64,000 bases of DNA, taken from NCBI GenBank assembly GCA_013398055.1, contig VZRS01015031.1, positions 193,413 through 257,412 on the forward strand. The letters are read 5' to 3'. This document shows positions 13,901 to 28,900 of the stretch, piece by piece. Position numbers and translations under genes: made by a program. This DNA comes from Ifrita kowaldi. Its lineage: Eukaryota > Chordata > Aves > Passeriformes > Cinclosomatidae. Below the pieces are notes generated by a model. The model did not search any database. It worked only from the letters and a program-made list of their open reading frames with translations, and was not told the origin of the DNA. Position 1 is the first letter of the stretch, and each line of letters starts with the position of its first letter.

Positions 13901-16900
13901 TTGTTTGTAAGAATACATTTAATTGAGTAAACAGTGAGAAACTCTTACTTCACCTTTAGAGGAAAATGAAAAAACAGTGTCTTTTAACCTGAGCTATTTC
14001 TCTGTAACAGCCGTGCAGCAGGATATTAAAGCTGAATTCAATTCCTACAAAGAAGACAAATGAAGTAGCTTTCTAACACCTAGAATCTGACAATAGCAGA
14101 GCTAGTCAGCCAGCTTATGAAAAGCTAACATTGGAAACAGGGACCATTGGCTGGCATGAAATCTCGGAAGCTTTGCATTGCAACTCTGTATTGACTGCAA
14201 ATGTATTTAAGGAAACAGCTAAAACCAAGTAAGAAACCATAAAGACACCTATTATACAGTCAATACACTCAGTGCTTCACAACATAAATCTTCATTACAA
14301 AAATGTGTCATCACTTCTTTCCAAACATGAGCTACACAAAGAATAAAGCACACACTACGAAGTACAACATTAAAAGAAAATAATCTAATCATTCATGACT
14401 CATGAATCATGAGGAAAAATGACCTAGACTTTTGTTTTGTGGCTGCCAACAAACAAAAACACAACATCCCCCCGCCTGTTTGCTGTGTTCAACTGAAATA
14501 AACCAATGCAGCTATAGAACACTTCCTTCAATAGCCCACTACAAAGACAGCTTTTCTATATTGTTCATTTTTAAAAACAGACCTGAAGAGCTATATCAGC
14601 ACTTAAATTATTTCATGTGGTCCTATATTCTTTCAAGAGATGATAATCAAACGCAATTTTGAGAACAAGTACACTATAATTCTAGTACCCACCTGTGTCT
14701 TTGGCAAAGGAAGTTATTTCTTCTGAAACAACATTTTAAATTAGAATTTAAAAAATCTGAAGTCAATAAAGCTGAAAGGGTAGTTTTAAATTATCTCAAT
14801 AGGGGAAACAGATAATTAGATTTTATACTGATTACATGTGCTAAAAAAGAGGGAAAGAAAATTAAGATCTAAAGATTAATGGACAGTTTGTAGCAAGCAT
14901 TGCTTGTAGGGACACCATAAGCTCATTTTCCTACCCTAAACTTCCCATTAATTTGATTGTTAAAGATCACAGCAAAATTAGGTTTATTTTGAAAAGGATA
15001 ACATATGCAAACTCAGATAAGTTTTGGAAAAACAGATCATCAGATTACTATAATTTATTAGGGAACTAGAAAAGGCACAACACAAAATGTAGCAGATTTT
15101 TAAAATGAACCCTGTATCACATTTTCCAATCATCAGTCACTAGAATAAATACAGTAACTCTGACAGGAAGATGTGGTATCAAATCAAGATGTGATAAGCA
15201 AATTCTTTGAAATGAAATGTATTGGGACACACAGAATAAGGTAGTGTGATATCTTGTAAGAGAATAGTAAGATCATCAGATACAAAACAGAATTTCTACA
15301 GCAGCTACTATTCCACTGACAGTGTCAAACATCACATTTACATCAAAGACAAATTGCTTTACCGTATACGTCAATGCTTAGAAAAATAAGTTATCTCAAC
15401 TTGTAAGAAAAGATATCACATGGAGAACTGAGACTTAACAGGGTTAATTTAGGGGTAAAACCTGTTTTATCAAAAGCTAAAGAAGAAAACTTCCTACATT
15501 CTCTATTTTCATGAAAAGGCATCACATGATATTTACAAGCTGTTGTAACATTTTTGACTTCATAGAGAACAATCCTCATACACTAAAAAATATTCCCTCT
15601 TTTTGTCATATGACTCTATAAGGATTCATATTATCTTTTTTCACAATAAACTAATTTCCTAGAAGATTATTTTCTTGATACACAGAAGGAGAACAATGGG
15701 ACAAAACTAGTAATTTCACATCTGCCTTCACTGAGGTTTTGAGCAGCAGAAAATCCATTCATAGCCATCAATAAATTATTGATGTAGATTACACTGCAGT
15801 CTACTCATCAAATGCTTCTATTTCTGTAAGTGATGGTGATATTCTTACGCAGATCTACATACTGAAAATAATGTATTAGAGTTGAAGTTGACTAGCTTTA
15901 CGTATCATGACTTCAGTGGCCACATCTGTAGCAGCTCAGGGGAGGGATCCAGTTCCCCCACTAGCTAAGAGTAACCAAGTTCCCATTGCAACAGAAAAGG
16001 ACCAGTGCTCTTTATTCCTGGATATTTTCAATTGTATAGAGGATGCCAGTGATAGACAGTTTGCAGAGGAGATTGTGGGCTCCAAATTTTGTGTTTCCTA
16101 CAGCTAATCTGTGGCCAACACAGCATGAAACTGGAAACATATCTGAGAAACTTCTGCTTAACAACCACTCGTTATTTACATGCATATCATAACAATAAAT
16201 AAATGATCTAGAAGTTATCAAATTTAATCTCATTACACACTGTTTTCTGAAAACAATGTTGAGTCTGAACTCGTTTCCCAATTTCCACAACTTTAACTAC
16301 TGTTTCTACTGACACATTTGAGCATCAGCTAAGGACAGTGCAAACGGTCTCCCCACATACAACAACCACTGCTGGATTATACAATTTTATGAAGATAAGA
16401 TAAACTCATTTTAACTTCTTTCTTTTTGGAAGAATTACTGCAACATTCCTAGAACAAAAGCTAGCTGAGGCCATCCAGCTGCTACCTTGCAGAAATTGTT
16501 GCTAAATTCCAGAATCAGAGTGGTTGAGGTTGGAAGGCACCTCTGGAGGTCATCTAGTCCACCCCCACTGCTAAAGCAGGGTCACCTAGAGTCAAAGTAC
16601 TCAAGATAGTGTCCAGTGTCCAGATTTTGAATATCTCAAAAAATCAAGGAGTGCAATGTACACCAAACTTAAAAGAAAAGGTTTTGATACAGAAAAACGA
16701 ACGTCATGCCTTCCTGAACCTAACGAACGTGTTTCTTAGAACACAGATGTTCTTTCTGCAATTGATTTTTCGTAAAGGGACTATCAAGATAGAGAGGATT
16801 TTGTTTGCTATCAGAGCAATTGGGAGCACAACTCATGATGGCAGATGATAATTTCAGAGATTTCATGTTACCAGTAGCTTTTTTTAGCTATGTGACTTAA

Positions 16901-19900
16901 AGCAAATCCAAAACCAGCAGAACAGAGGCAGCAGCTTTCGCAGGTCTTTAGGTGACACTGTGTGTTCTCCCCAGTATTTTTCTTTTAGTTGCCTAAATTA
17001 GTATATCAGAATAAATTACACGTAATATTTTTTCATTTTTTTACGCTTTTGATTAAAGTGTAGCAGTGTATTTTGATGAATGCTAAGATCAGATAACAAC
17101 ATATGACTCCAAAAACTTGATGAATATATATTAATCCATACGCCTACACATTTAGAACCTTACTTATACCGCCAGAAACTACCATAAAAATTATGTCACT
17201 AAAGTTTACATCTTCCTAGTCAGAACCTAGGCTTTTAGGAAACTTTCTATCAGAAGTCTCTTCACAATCAAAATTAACCACAAAACCCCCACAAAACCAA
17301 AAAAACCCTGAATGAAACCAAAAATTCCCTCCAAAATCCCCAAATTGGAACAACAGATCAAGCTTGCACTGAAAACAAAAGGATAAATGCTGTAGTTCTG
17401 TAATATAGTCAATAACTGCAAGGAGAAGAAATCATTCTAATTGAAATACAAAAAACAGCTTGAGAGTATGACTTAATCCCAAATAGATGCAAACTCAAAA
17501 GTTTAAATGACAGATAAAGAACATCTTACTCCAGCATAACTATTCTTTGTGTGCAATTAGTTACTAATTTGATGATAAGTGAAGTAAAATTAATCTTTTT
17601 TTTCTTTGATCCCATCGAAAGAGACAACAATTTAAAGTCCGTGATACTCTCTTCTGACATTTTTATGTAGGAGAGCTAGCTCAGCAGTGCTAAGAATTTT
17701 ACAGTCTTAACAGGGCATATGTTCTTGCCTCAGTCTTCTCTAAAATTTTACTTTTTTTTCTTCTTTCTGTGGAATCTTCTTGGTTTTAGAGACTTTGTAA
17801 TTCAAAGCAAGATATTGTCACGAGAAATAAAAAAAAGCAAGCTATAATAAAACATAAATATTTAGTAATGAATAATAAAGCAAGATATCCTCTTGAGGGG
17901 AAGCAGAGGGGCGAGCACTGAACTCTTCTTTGTGGTACCCAGTGACAGGACCCGAGGGAACGGCCTTAAGTTGTGTCAGAGGAGGTTTAGGTTGGATATC
18001 AGGAAAAGGTTCTTCACTGAGAGGGTGGTTGGGCACTGGAACAGGCTCTCCAGCGAAGTGGTCATAGCGTGTCTGAGTTCAAGAAGAATTTGGACAATGC
18101 TCTTGGGCACATGGTGTGACTCTTGGGGATGGTCCTGCGCAGGGCCAGGAGTTAGACTTTGATGATCTTTGTGGTTCCCTTCCAACTCAGGAAATTCTAT
18201 GATTCTATGATCATCAGTTTCCATGAATATTATTTCCCTGATTTAATGAAATACCAATTTAGTCTACCAACTTTAACTTTAGTTTTTTTGTGTAGAACCA
18301 CTGGAAAATTCTTTCCACATCACTCACAGGAGAGATAGCAAAAGTAGTAATAGAAAGGTTCATAAAATAATGAGGCTTTCCAGAGTACATTAATTCAGGA
18401 GCAACACAAATACTTGACTCTGTTACATTAACTTGGAGAACATCAAATTTTCTTACAGTCAGTTTCTTAGTCACTGGCTGTAAAAACAGTACATGTTTAA
18501 TTTCTATAAAGAACTCTTAGAACTTCTTCAATATTAGATAAAGCTATTGTTTATTCTGTAACATGTAGCCAGTGTCCTGGGTGAACAAAATGGAGACAAC
18601 CAAACCAGGAGGGTAAACAAAATTTAGGATTTCTCTGCTAAAACTTACTCTTGTAGGAAAGAAGTGACAGGGAAAACCTGGCAGACTAAAGTTCTTCCTT
18701 AACACAGAAAAGCAGCAAAATGCTTCATAGGTGCAGTCCTAGGAAGAGGCTGTGCTGAGCCTATGCCATACTACCTGTTTTCATATCCCCACAATTAATG
18801 CAATGAGAAACCTGGTCAACTCCTGATCAGCTCCTAGTATTAGGAAGTACCCAAGAGGAACCAGCCAACTTTTTGAATAATTTCTAAGCACACATTTTTC
18901 TTAATTTCTGCCATTGAATCTAATTGCAGCTTCCTTCCATTAAGATTTTCTGCTTTATGGTACCAAAATGATTTATAAGACTTACAAATTTCAGGAATAT
19001 AAAACTTTCCAATGAGGTGTTGCATGAAAGGTTAAGAGAAAGGATTTATAACCTCCATACGCAATTGAAACCTTTAGGTCAGGCTGACCCTTCCCATGTG
19101 AATCAGCTGCAGAGCAAGTAAATATAGATGTCAGAAAGAAAGTTTAAGGAAAAACACACTCCTTTTTCCGTCTTTTATCTCCTCTCATCATCTTGAAGTA
19201 CAAGACATAAAATGTGAGATTTTAAAATTACTCCTGGTAATAAGTTTATTGCCTCTAAGGTAAATACTCCCTGCTTGAATGTCATTGAGCACATGTAGAG
19301 TTAGAGCAGGAGAACTCCTTACACTCTTTCATCAAGACAGTAAAAAAACCTCCAAACCAACAAAAAACCTCACCCTAACCAATATGTCAAGATCTGTAAT
19401 TCAGATATACAAGCATCATTAAAAGCAGTATATTTAGAAATACCTTCCTTGGCATGCTTAAAGGTATTTATGGTAGCTAGCTAGGAAATCTGAAGGAATA
19501 CACAGGGCTATCAAAGATGTAGTGCACATTCTAGAATATTTTCTAATAAAGTACATCTAAGCCATAAGATAGTGACTGAATTTCCCCTACAAAGGGTGTA
19601 AAAGCTTAGTAGAGAACTGTTCGGGTTTTTTGTAAACTTGGTCTTACTTTGTTTTGCAATCCAGAAGAGTGCACCAACAATAATGTAATCTTGTTTAAAC
19701 ACCCTGTAAAGTTTAACCAAAATATTATATAGATTGAGTTCTTCACATAATATTTCAAAATTCTACCCAGGAAATAGAAATTTCTGATTTTTCTATATTA
19801 GCGAATTATTTTTGTAAAACTGCATAGCACTGCTCATAATTTTCTGCTTCATTTTGTACTTTAGCCTATCTCTAAACCCCTGTAATCATAAGAAGTACCT

Positions 19901-22900
19901 CACAGAGACTATAGAACACTGTACTGGCAAGACAATAAATGCACACTTTTTTTCCTAGCGATGTATCAACTAGCCTGCTGTAATTCATACATTCTACAGC
20001 CCCATGAACACCCCAAACAGGGTGCTCATACAACTGAATTCATATTAAAGCACTGTTCTGCTTCATCACACCTCACTGGAGAACACACAGAAAGACAGAA
20101 ATATTGTAGTACTTTGTGACATAATTGGGATTGCAAAAATGACAGTGTGTTTTATCCAGACAGAGTGGGTGGCTGCTCCAAGCACGAAAGTTCACACAAA
20201 GCTGAAAGCAGGAGGTCACAAAAGCAGTATTTCACATAGAAGTGATGGAAGTCTAGAAGAGGTAGAATACAGGAAAACAGCAGTAGAAAAGTAACAAGAT
20301 AGAACCATCCAAGTATCAGGAATACAAATACAAGACATTTGAAGACAAAAACCTGGGTGAGAAAGTGAGAGAGAAAGTGTTACAGACACCATGTTGTTAA
20401 TGGGCAAAACCCCAAAGATTGACATTTTTATTAGCACTATTTAAAAAACAGTGATTATGGAAAGAGACAGGGTGATGAAGCTAGGAAGTTGAAGACAAAG
20501 AGATAAAGATTAGGAATGAAGCTGAAATGGGATTCAGTTCAACTGAAAATGAGTCTTCTAGACATATTTATTCCTTATTTCAATTTATTGGTTTCAAGTT
20601 CATGTCATAAAAAGCAGGCAGATAATTTCCTATTATTTCAGCTTTTGAATTGTGTTCAGTTGGTTTATTGTCTTGAAGTCTGTTTTTTAGCTTGTGATGT
20701 AATTTTCTAATCCAAACTTTTATGGGTGAGAAAGAAGTACATGCACTTAGCAGAAGTGCCAAAGGAAAAAAGCCAAAAAGCCTTTACTATGTAAAATGTT
20801 TCTTTTCTGATGAGTGATATATTCAAACAACTTTTCCCTCACACGATACCTCATGCTTAGGGAAATTTCTCCAGAAATGACAGCAAAATATTACTAGTTT
20901 TTTGAACAAAGTTTAACATCAGCACACTTTGACTTCTACTTCCTCATGTATCAATGTGATTGCATCACATTCCTGTACCCACTCCTCAACCTGTCCGCTT
21001 ACTGCCTCTTCCAGACACATTCCTGTGGTCTGTGTGCCCCTTAGCATAACAGGGGGCCTTTGTTCAAACAGTGAGAACACATCAAACTTCAGAAACATGA
21101 GTTTTAATAACATGAAAAGTTTTACTAAAACCACAGAGTACGGAAATCTAACACATTCTTACCTATGCAGTTGTAAATACTCTCTGGGTCTGTTTAAAAG
21201 GTGAAGGAATCTGTCAACAACCTTGTTTTTCCCAACACCCTGCAGTAAACAAATATAACATTAAGACGTAATACAGATGTACATATTTAAAAGTTATAAA
21301 GACAGAAAAGATAACTTTCCAAAACTGTCAAAATACTCTCCATACTTCTTTATAGATAAATACAACTTCAATCTATTTCAGAAAATTCTGAAAACACGTT
21401 GATTATATGTATTTTACTTTATATATATTCGCAAAATACTTACCTGTCTTACTAGAAATAACCAGAAGTAGGATTGTGTCGCTAGAGTTATGTCACTCTA
21501 TATTAAAGGATGCTGTGCATCCTCTTAACTACCACAAGTTTTTCCAGCCTTTTTATTTGACAAAGGTATTGCAATGTCAATGCTAGGAAGCTGTCTTGCA
21601 CTTAAGAGGAAAAGTTAATTCTTGGTGGTCATAGGAAACATCCTGCAACTGTCACATGGAATTCGGGCACAGCCTTGGTAATAGTTGCTGATCCCATTCC
21701 ACTGGAGTTACTGAAAGAGACCCAGATGTAATCAGAATTCAGCTGGAGACAAAACTGATTTATAACTCTATTGCAGGATGTCTGCATTAGCAAGCTGTGC
21801 AAAATTATGACAGTGAATTAGGTATTGCCAACACCCTGGCGTGCCCTATAAAAGCATTTTGGGAACTGGTATATCAGTCCAGGTCTAACCTGGTCCCAGG
21901 GAAGGAGTTATCAAAGAGCATGAATTAGGTGGGCTGCTGGAGAACATCCTCCACTTCAGCCTCATCCTAAGAGAGATGAATATTTATCGAACTGCAGTAA
22001 GGAGATTCCCTTCAAAAGTACATTCTAGATCTGGTCTGAAATGCTAATGTAGATGCAGACCAAGATAACAGTCACGTGCAGAAATTCTTACTCCTCCTGC
22101 AAGGATGTGGCTGCAGACCTGGAAGCTCAGAATGCCAGTGAGAGTGCTAAAGGTTGCAAAGAAAAAAGGAAAAGAAACAGTAGAAAGAAAAGCTCAGTTA
22201 CAGCTGGGCCAAAAGCTGTTCAACAAGACCCTGTCCCTCTGCTGAGATTCTCACTCTGATTGCATGAATGCATCTAGTAGTCCACACCAGTTTAAAGAAG
22301 ATAAATATAACGCAAAGAAAGATTAAAGAGATTAGATTAAACCAATTTGAGATTCACTAATCTGTTTCACTTGGCACTGAATCAGAATAGGAGCCTTCAG
22401 AGCTGCAAGTTATGACATTTATGACTGCAAGTTCTAGCAGAGTGATGGTAACTGCCAGCTGCAGAATTGCAAACTGTTTAAGCTTCTTAAAATGGGACCA
22501 CAGTCTCTCCACTGAATACATTTGTAAGAATGGAAAATCACGCACATATGTATAATAGCTGAAATCACAGAAGGAGAGTTCTCACCATGAGAGCAGAGGG
22601 AAAAATACTGCAGAGGTGACAAAAATAGAACTACCTACATTCTACTGCAGACTTGACTCCCACACAGAAGAGCCAACCCTGTCAGTGCTCTGCCACACGC
22701 CTCCTCACAAATCTTCATCCATCTGATTCTTCAGAAGAATCTACAGCTTTACATAGGTGTAGTAAGAAGCTGCAACACACTTAACACTTTTCACCAGTAG
22801 TTTCTGAAAACTGTCACCTGAAACAGTTCTCCACTGTTGTGAAGGGGGATGGAATTGTGCTCACAGGTTCTTGCAGGAACTTTCAGGACATACCCATTTG

Positions 22901-25900
22901 GGGGGAAATATGCAAGTGCAGAAATTTTATCAAAGACATTAACCAGAAACAGGCTAAGAATTCCCTAGTGGTGCACACAGACAGTTTTATTCACATACGT
23001 TTCCTGCTACTTGCAGTCAGATACTTAAATCATAAATGGGTGAATAAACAGGAATACTCCTAATGTCAAGCACAAAACATCCATGCTGAAAGCAGCTTCC
23101 TTTTCTAAGAGAGCTAAAGATGGCTGGGCAGATGTCTGCACACAGTTTCTGTACCCATCCCAAGCAGATTGCATGTCCTGTTTCAGTGCAGAGTGGGATT
23201 CCAGCCAGCTGTGGCAAGTACAAAGATGATGAAATAGATCAACATATTGAATCAATGTAAAACATACTTAATATTAACCAAAGTGTTTATTGTAATTTAA
23301 AAAAAAAAGGGCTTTCATGTGCATTAACTGAAAGCACATGTGTTTTTTATGTTTATGATAGATCTTAGAATTATGCCTGAAAAAAAATATTTTCCCAACT
23401 ACAAAATAACACTGCTAGTGTTTTTCTTCCTCTCCCATTCCAACAGAAAGAGGACCAAACAACTGGTTTTGCATATTTCTTGTTGTTACCAAGGGTATTA
23501 AGAGGAGAGCATCTCACTTCTGAGAGCCCTCAGAGGACACAAGCATGGTGCAGGGCCACTGTGGAGGAAGGGAAAGAGCACAGTTACCAAAGTAACCCAG
23601 TGAAGTCAGTGGGAGCTGTGCCATGACCACATCTCACCCCCTCTTCATTTTTATCTGTGCATCTCGCCACACTCTCCACATACCTCCTTTTATTTAATTT
23701 TAAGTATACTTCAATTACAGAACATCATGCATTTTTTAAAAGGTGCATGCAGTATTTAAAAGCCAAAAGGCATTCCCACCAGGTTTTAGCTATTATAAAC
23801 AAGTTAACATTGCCCAACTTCTAGACTGAACTGCTTCAGAGGGTACACTGTGTGCCTTCACAGAGGCTGCGGTGTACCACATAAAATCTTTGGCTGGCAA
23901 CAGTAGCTGGAGCAAAGTTCACGTCAAAGCTTTTTGACTCCATCCCTCTACATTCCTACTTGATGACAAGTTACCACTCCTCTTTGTCTCAGCTACTCCA
24001 CTGAGAAGTCACAATATAATAGAAAGGAAGGAAGAGACCAAAGATATTCAGAAAGCTCTTTAGCACCATTAAGAAACTGCAAAAAAAAGAGCTTGGATGA
24101 GTTTGTTCCTTAAGTACTATGCATTAGTGTAAGGCCAAGAAGAGCAGGTTTATTCCAAATTCACCTGACCTCCAAGAGATAAAGAATGTGTAGTAGTCTT
24201 CTCCAGGTGAACAAGAAATGTGGAAAAAGCTAACACATTTTGGGAAAAAACCTCCAAACCAACTCTAGTTACAGGCACCTCAGAAACAAGAAATTACAAA
24301 AACAGCAATAAAGTCACCCTCCTTCGTCCTGACTCCCAAAGATCAAGCTGGATCTTCTGGATGCCCACACAGCTAGCACTAAACTATTTGAGCAGGAATA
24401 ACCTGAACTACCTTTCATATGAACATACTAAAAGACAGAGTTGAACTTGGATTGTATGCAGAACATAATGTCATACCATTTTGCAATTATTGCAGCCTAA
24501 GGTAACGTTCAGAGGACAAACCAGTTTGCCATCAACACTTGCTGTGTGCTATTTATATACACACTATTGCAGTCACTTAATTTAACAGAAATACAAACAT
24601 ATGTTAATTAGAGAGAAAAGAACATCTGTGTTGGTGTTTCAGCTGAATGGAATAAAAATACTTCAGAAAGCAAATATTAGACAATTTTTACTCCATCAGA
24701 CATATGGGACAACTGAAATAGAAAAATGGGAAGTAAATATCTGCACTAATGAACAACAAACAAGAAATTATGCAATTAGAAGGCAAAATAATCCCTTAGT
24801 TAAAAATCCTTCTAACTGACATTGTAAGTCATTCATACCAAGGGTGAAATGACTTAATCTCTTAGCAGAAGCTGCAGTTTCAAATATAAACAAGGTTATT
24901 ACAAGTCCCAGCAGGCATTTTGCAATTCAGGATGCAGACCTGACAGTAGTGGGACAAATTTATCCCCTGCACAGCCCAAATGAAGTCAGTAAACTTATAG
25001 TCCAAAGGAACTGGACCCAAGTTTTTGAAATTGACAGCCTGCCTCTTAGTAAAAAAAAAAAAAAAATCTAAACCATGCTGCCTCATTTTTATTTTCTTTT
25101 AAATGATTTGCAGACCTTGCTAAAGCAGCTAAAGAGGTTGCCATGTTGTGCTCTTCAGTACTGCGCTTCAGCTGAAACACTACAATCACACCTTCTCCAT
25201 ATCAGAGCACAGCTGTTGTGCATAGCAGAGCACCTGTTTCATTACAAAAGAATGAAACAAATTTTGAAACTGGTAAAAAAGCAGTTTACCACTTTTTCAC
25301 CTTAGGAAATTTAATTTTATAATTAATTTAAAAATTGCATTATTAGAGAATGAAAGACAAATTTGACTTAACAAAAAATTTTAGTACACAGAACTCTCAT
25401 GTCAAAGTTCTCAGTTTTTAACTTCACAGAAAGTGTTGTATTATCATTATCACAGAAACTTTTGGCTGAACAATGAAAATAAAGAAAATGAAAACACTTT
25501 TGATAACACACAGTTTCTAGCACTGGGTCTGGCACCAAAACACCTTCCATGGCCACAGCTTGCGTGTTTCTGCCAACAAAGACATTTGCAATACATGTAT
25601 TTTGGTTGAGGTTGCAATATTTAGACCAGAGGAAGTATCTCTGGTTTTCTAAAAAAATGTACTGTTGTCAGCAAAGCAACAAGCAGTACCTACACAGAAT
25701 TATTTCACACACTCCAGGTGTTATGAAGCCCTGCTTGGAACACATGTGAATAATGCATTTCAATAAGTGCAGAAGGTGTCCACTAGCAGACACCAGACAT
25801 TGCTACCAGAGGACCACTGCAATCGACCCTATCATTGCTACTATGCCTGAATGTTAGCAGCAAACTTCAATAGTTGTGCAAAAGCAGCGGTGATTTTAAG

Positions 25901-28900
25901 TCTTGCCCCAGCTGCAATCTACATATTTATCAGTTACAACAGTAAGTGTTCTGTGGTTTAGTATCGCATTTTTTTTATTACGAGTTTATCATCTGGGGCA
26001 TACAAAAATTATCGCAACACCAAAAGAAGAAAATTTCACTCTAAAAATCAACTGAATTCCCTGATAGGAATTATGAATGGAGTGCTTTGGATACATCTCT
26101 GACTGTAGTTCTAGATAAGCGTGTAGAGTTTATGCCTTTTTCTGACTTTAAGTACAACCAGAGCCCTTCAACCCAGAGCCCTGTCAGGCCAAATACAACC
26201 TTTATATTTCCAGTGAGATAAGACAACTGTGGTCCAATGGAGAGGAGCATATGAAAAGTTTATGATGGAAAGAATCTGTGAGAAGAAATATCCAAAAGAA
26301 AAATCAATTCATTGTTTCTTTTTTAATTCTGGTTCTTCAGTGTAATGTGTAAAGGCAGAAAGCAATACTGTAAGCAAAGACACATTTAAAAAGCATGCCT
26401 ATTCTCCTATGCGTACACACTGTTGTGACTGTACCAAGTCAAAGAGAAATATTTTCTGAGTTTTCCACAACTGTCATACCTAATTCCCTAGACAAGAAAT
26501 ATCGCAGTATTTGGCCCAATTTAGCTCATTTGGAGCTCAGTTTCTTCATGCTTACAGTAATAATAAAGAATTGGTTTAGGATAGTACATTCTTGACTTGC
26601 AGAAGAAACTGTCTATTTTTAAACAAGTTTAGGCAGGAAAACAAGACCTTCATTGCTAGAAAAGTTGAAATGCCAAGCATTTGCTGTTTCAAGTTTTTTG
26701 ATGACTGATATTACACTCTCAGTTTGTACTTAATTCAATTTCACAATGAGTTAGGAATAAAAATATTATATTAGAAGAAAAGATCTAATCAAGCATGTCA
26801 TTTTAAATATCTTTAAGAAAAACTCAATCATTTGTCCTACTAAATTCTTCAAAAATAAAATAAATTCCTAGTGTGAGCCCAAGAATTCATGTAAGTTGAT
26901 CTCTCAGTTACAGAAAGGCAGCAGAAAGCATGAAATCACATTCTTCTATCAGGGAAATATATTAGCAAATGTACCAGAAGGCCATTACATTTCTAAGTTC
27001 TTTTAATCACAGAATGTTTGGGGTTGGAAGGGACCTATGGAGATTATCTACTCCAACTGCCCTGCTAAAGCAGGTTCACCCACAGCAGGTTGCACAGGAT
27101 CGTATTCAGAAGGGTTTTGAGTATCTTCAGGGAAGGTGACTCCATGGCCTCTCTGGGCAGCATGTTCCAATGCTCTGCCACTTTCACAGTACAGAAGTTT
27201 CTCCTCATATTCAGATGGAACTTCCTGTACTTCAGTTTGTGCCCGTTGGTCTTGTCCTATCGCTGAGCACCAGTGAAAAGAATTGGGCCCCATTGTCTTG
27301 ACATCCACCCTTAAGTATTTGTATACATTGCAAGATCCCCTTCTCCAAAGCTAAACAGGTCCCGCTCCCTCAACCTTTCCTCAGAAGAGAGATGCTTCAG
27401 TCCACTCATCACCTTCGTAGCCCTCCACTGGACACAGTAGTCATAATTAATGTATTTCTGATAGTTACTTACTGTGGGCTCACATCAACACTTTTAACGA
27501 CTGCTTCCAGAGTTTCTTTCAGATTATTTACAACATTTAGCACCTTCACAGAATTCCTCATTCTACTTCTGAACAACTCACTCAATAAATCATGGCAACA
27601 CAGTGATGCCAAATAAAATAACTTCAATTTTGCTTAACAAGCTGTTGGGTGTTTTAGAATTTCAAGGCAATAAAATAATTCAGAAGTGAGATGGTTGTGA
27701 GTCTTCTCTATCCAGAAAGCCACAGATCCCACGTAACTATAAATACTACGTTTGGTATCTTCGAAGACAGCCACGACCTCACCTATGACTAACAAAGGCG
27801 AAAGCATCCAACGTATCTCTTTACATAACTTCCAAATTAAACTATTTGGGAAATGTTATATTTAACATTTAAAATTTGTGAGACAAAATAAAACCATTTC
27901 AGCCACTTTCACAGTGGCTGTGAAAGGTTTTCCACATAGATAAATTCTATTTATTAACATAGTTTCTCTTGCATTTGCCAAAGAAAATCCAAGGAGACAG
28001 TAAAAGATACCAAGTAGTGGCCAATCCATAAACTGCAGATTGTCCATCAGGAAAAATATCACAAAAACACAGCCTAAAAATTCTCCTTGGTAGTAAGAAT
28101 CACTACTCCAGTCTGTCTACAAAGCTCAAAAGCCACTGCAAGAACTGTATTTAATGAGTACGTAAACAGTCACTGCAACATTTGGAATAAGTGGGAGCCC
28201 TTGCTGTTCTTTGCCTGATGGTGTCAGAGTAATACGCAGCTTCTTACCCTCAGCCAAAGAAGAAGCTGCTTTGCAAAACTACAGATTGTCATAGATGGTC
28301 TCATTCACACTCAGACTACAGGCTCATCCAGGAAGCAATACCAGAAGCCATATTTAAAGCACTGGCATGTCCCTTACTTGGAAGCTATTTCATAGCTGAA
28401 AATTCCTATCTATCCCCTGAACTCAAACCTGTTTGTTTGTATATGAAATGGAAACACATTCCAGTTACCACCCAAAGTAAATCATCAACCACTGTAAACA
28501 AATATTTGGACAAAGCCATAAAACATAAATGTAAAACATTTATGCTGTAAAATCCTGGGCCATATAAGCCCTAGGGAACAAGTATGAATGGAGTGTTGTA
28601 AAGTAGTTTACTCCAGAAGCTGAGCACTTCTAAAAATATCTGCTGGTATCTAACACTTGTCTTCAAACTCTCCTCAGTTTTATTAAGAATGCTAGTCCCT
28701 AAAATCCACCAAGATAATTGAATTATAATGTACTGATACTAATTGTCAAAGTCTGTATCTTGAAAACAATCTTGATAAAAGGACTCACATCAGTCAGTTC
28801 TTAGCTATATAGAAGAAACCACATCTACAGACTTTGAAAAGACAGAGGTCTTAAGCTAACAGGAATTTTGTGTGTGTACATGTGTTGTGAAAACGAAAGA

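Larger units (their letters stand above)
9147..21162 (-). other. VWA8: VWA8 intron m-n (largest in window)
   Basis: A 12,016-bp intron. It holds CR1 fragments at 16509-16652 (minus) and 17893-18210 (plus), an A/C-rich tract at 17275-17345, a perfect 17-nt palindrome at 12675-12691, an AP-1-like palindrome at 14391-14407 and a candidate conserved noncoding segment at 13325-13680. The remainder is unremarkable AT-rich sequence in which I recognise nothing. Confidence 0.85.

Noticed and set aside
15907..16107. A 66-codon plus-strand frame with fairly protein-like composition
   Set aside because: No domain recognised, no splice-site support, and not part of VWA8. The opposite strand is also open, which suggests chance.
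17976..18224. Overlapping frames on both strands
   Set aside because: They are produced by the CR1 copy at 17893-18210, not by a host gene.
27048..27308. An 86-codon minus-strand gene
   Set aside because: It lies wholly within a CR1 LINE 3' region.
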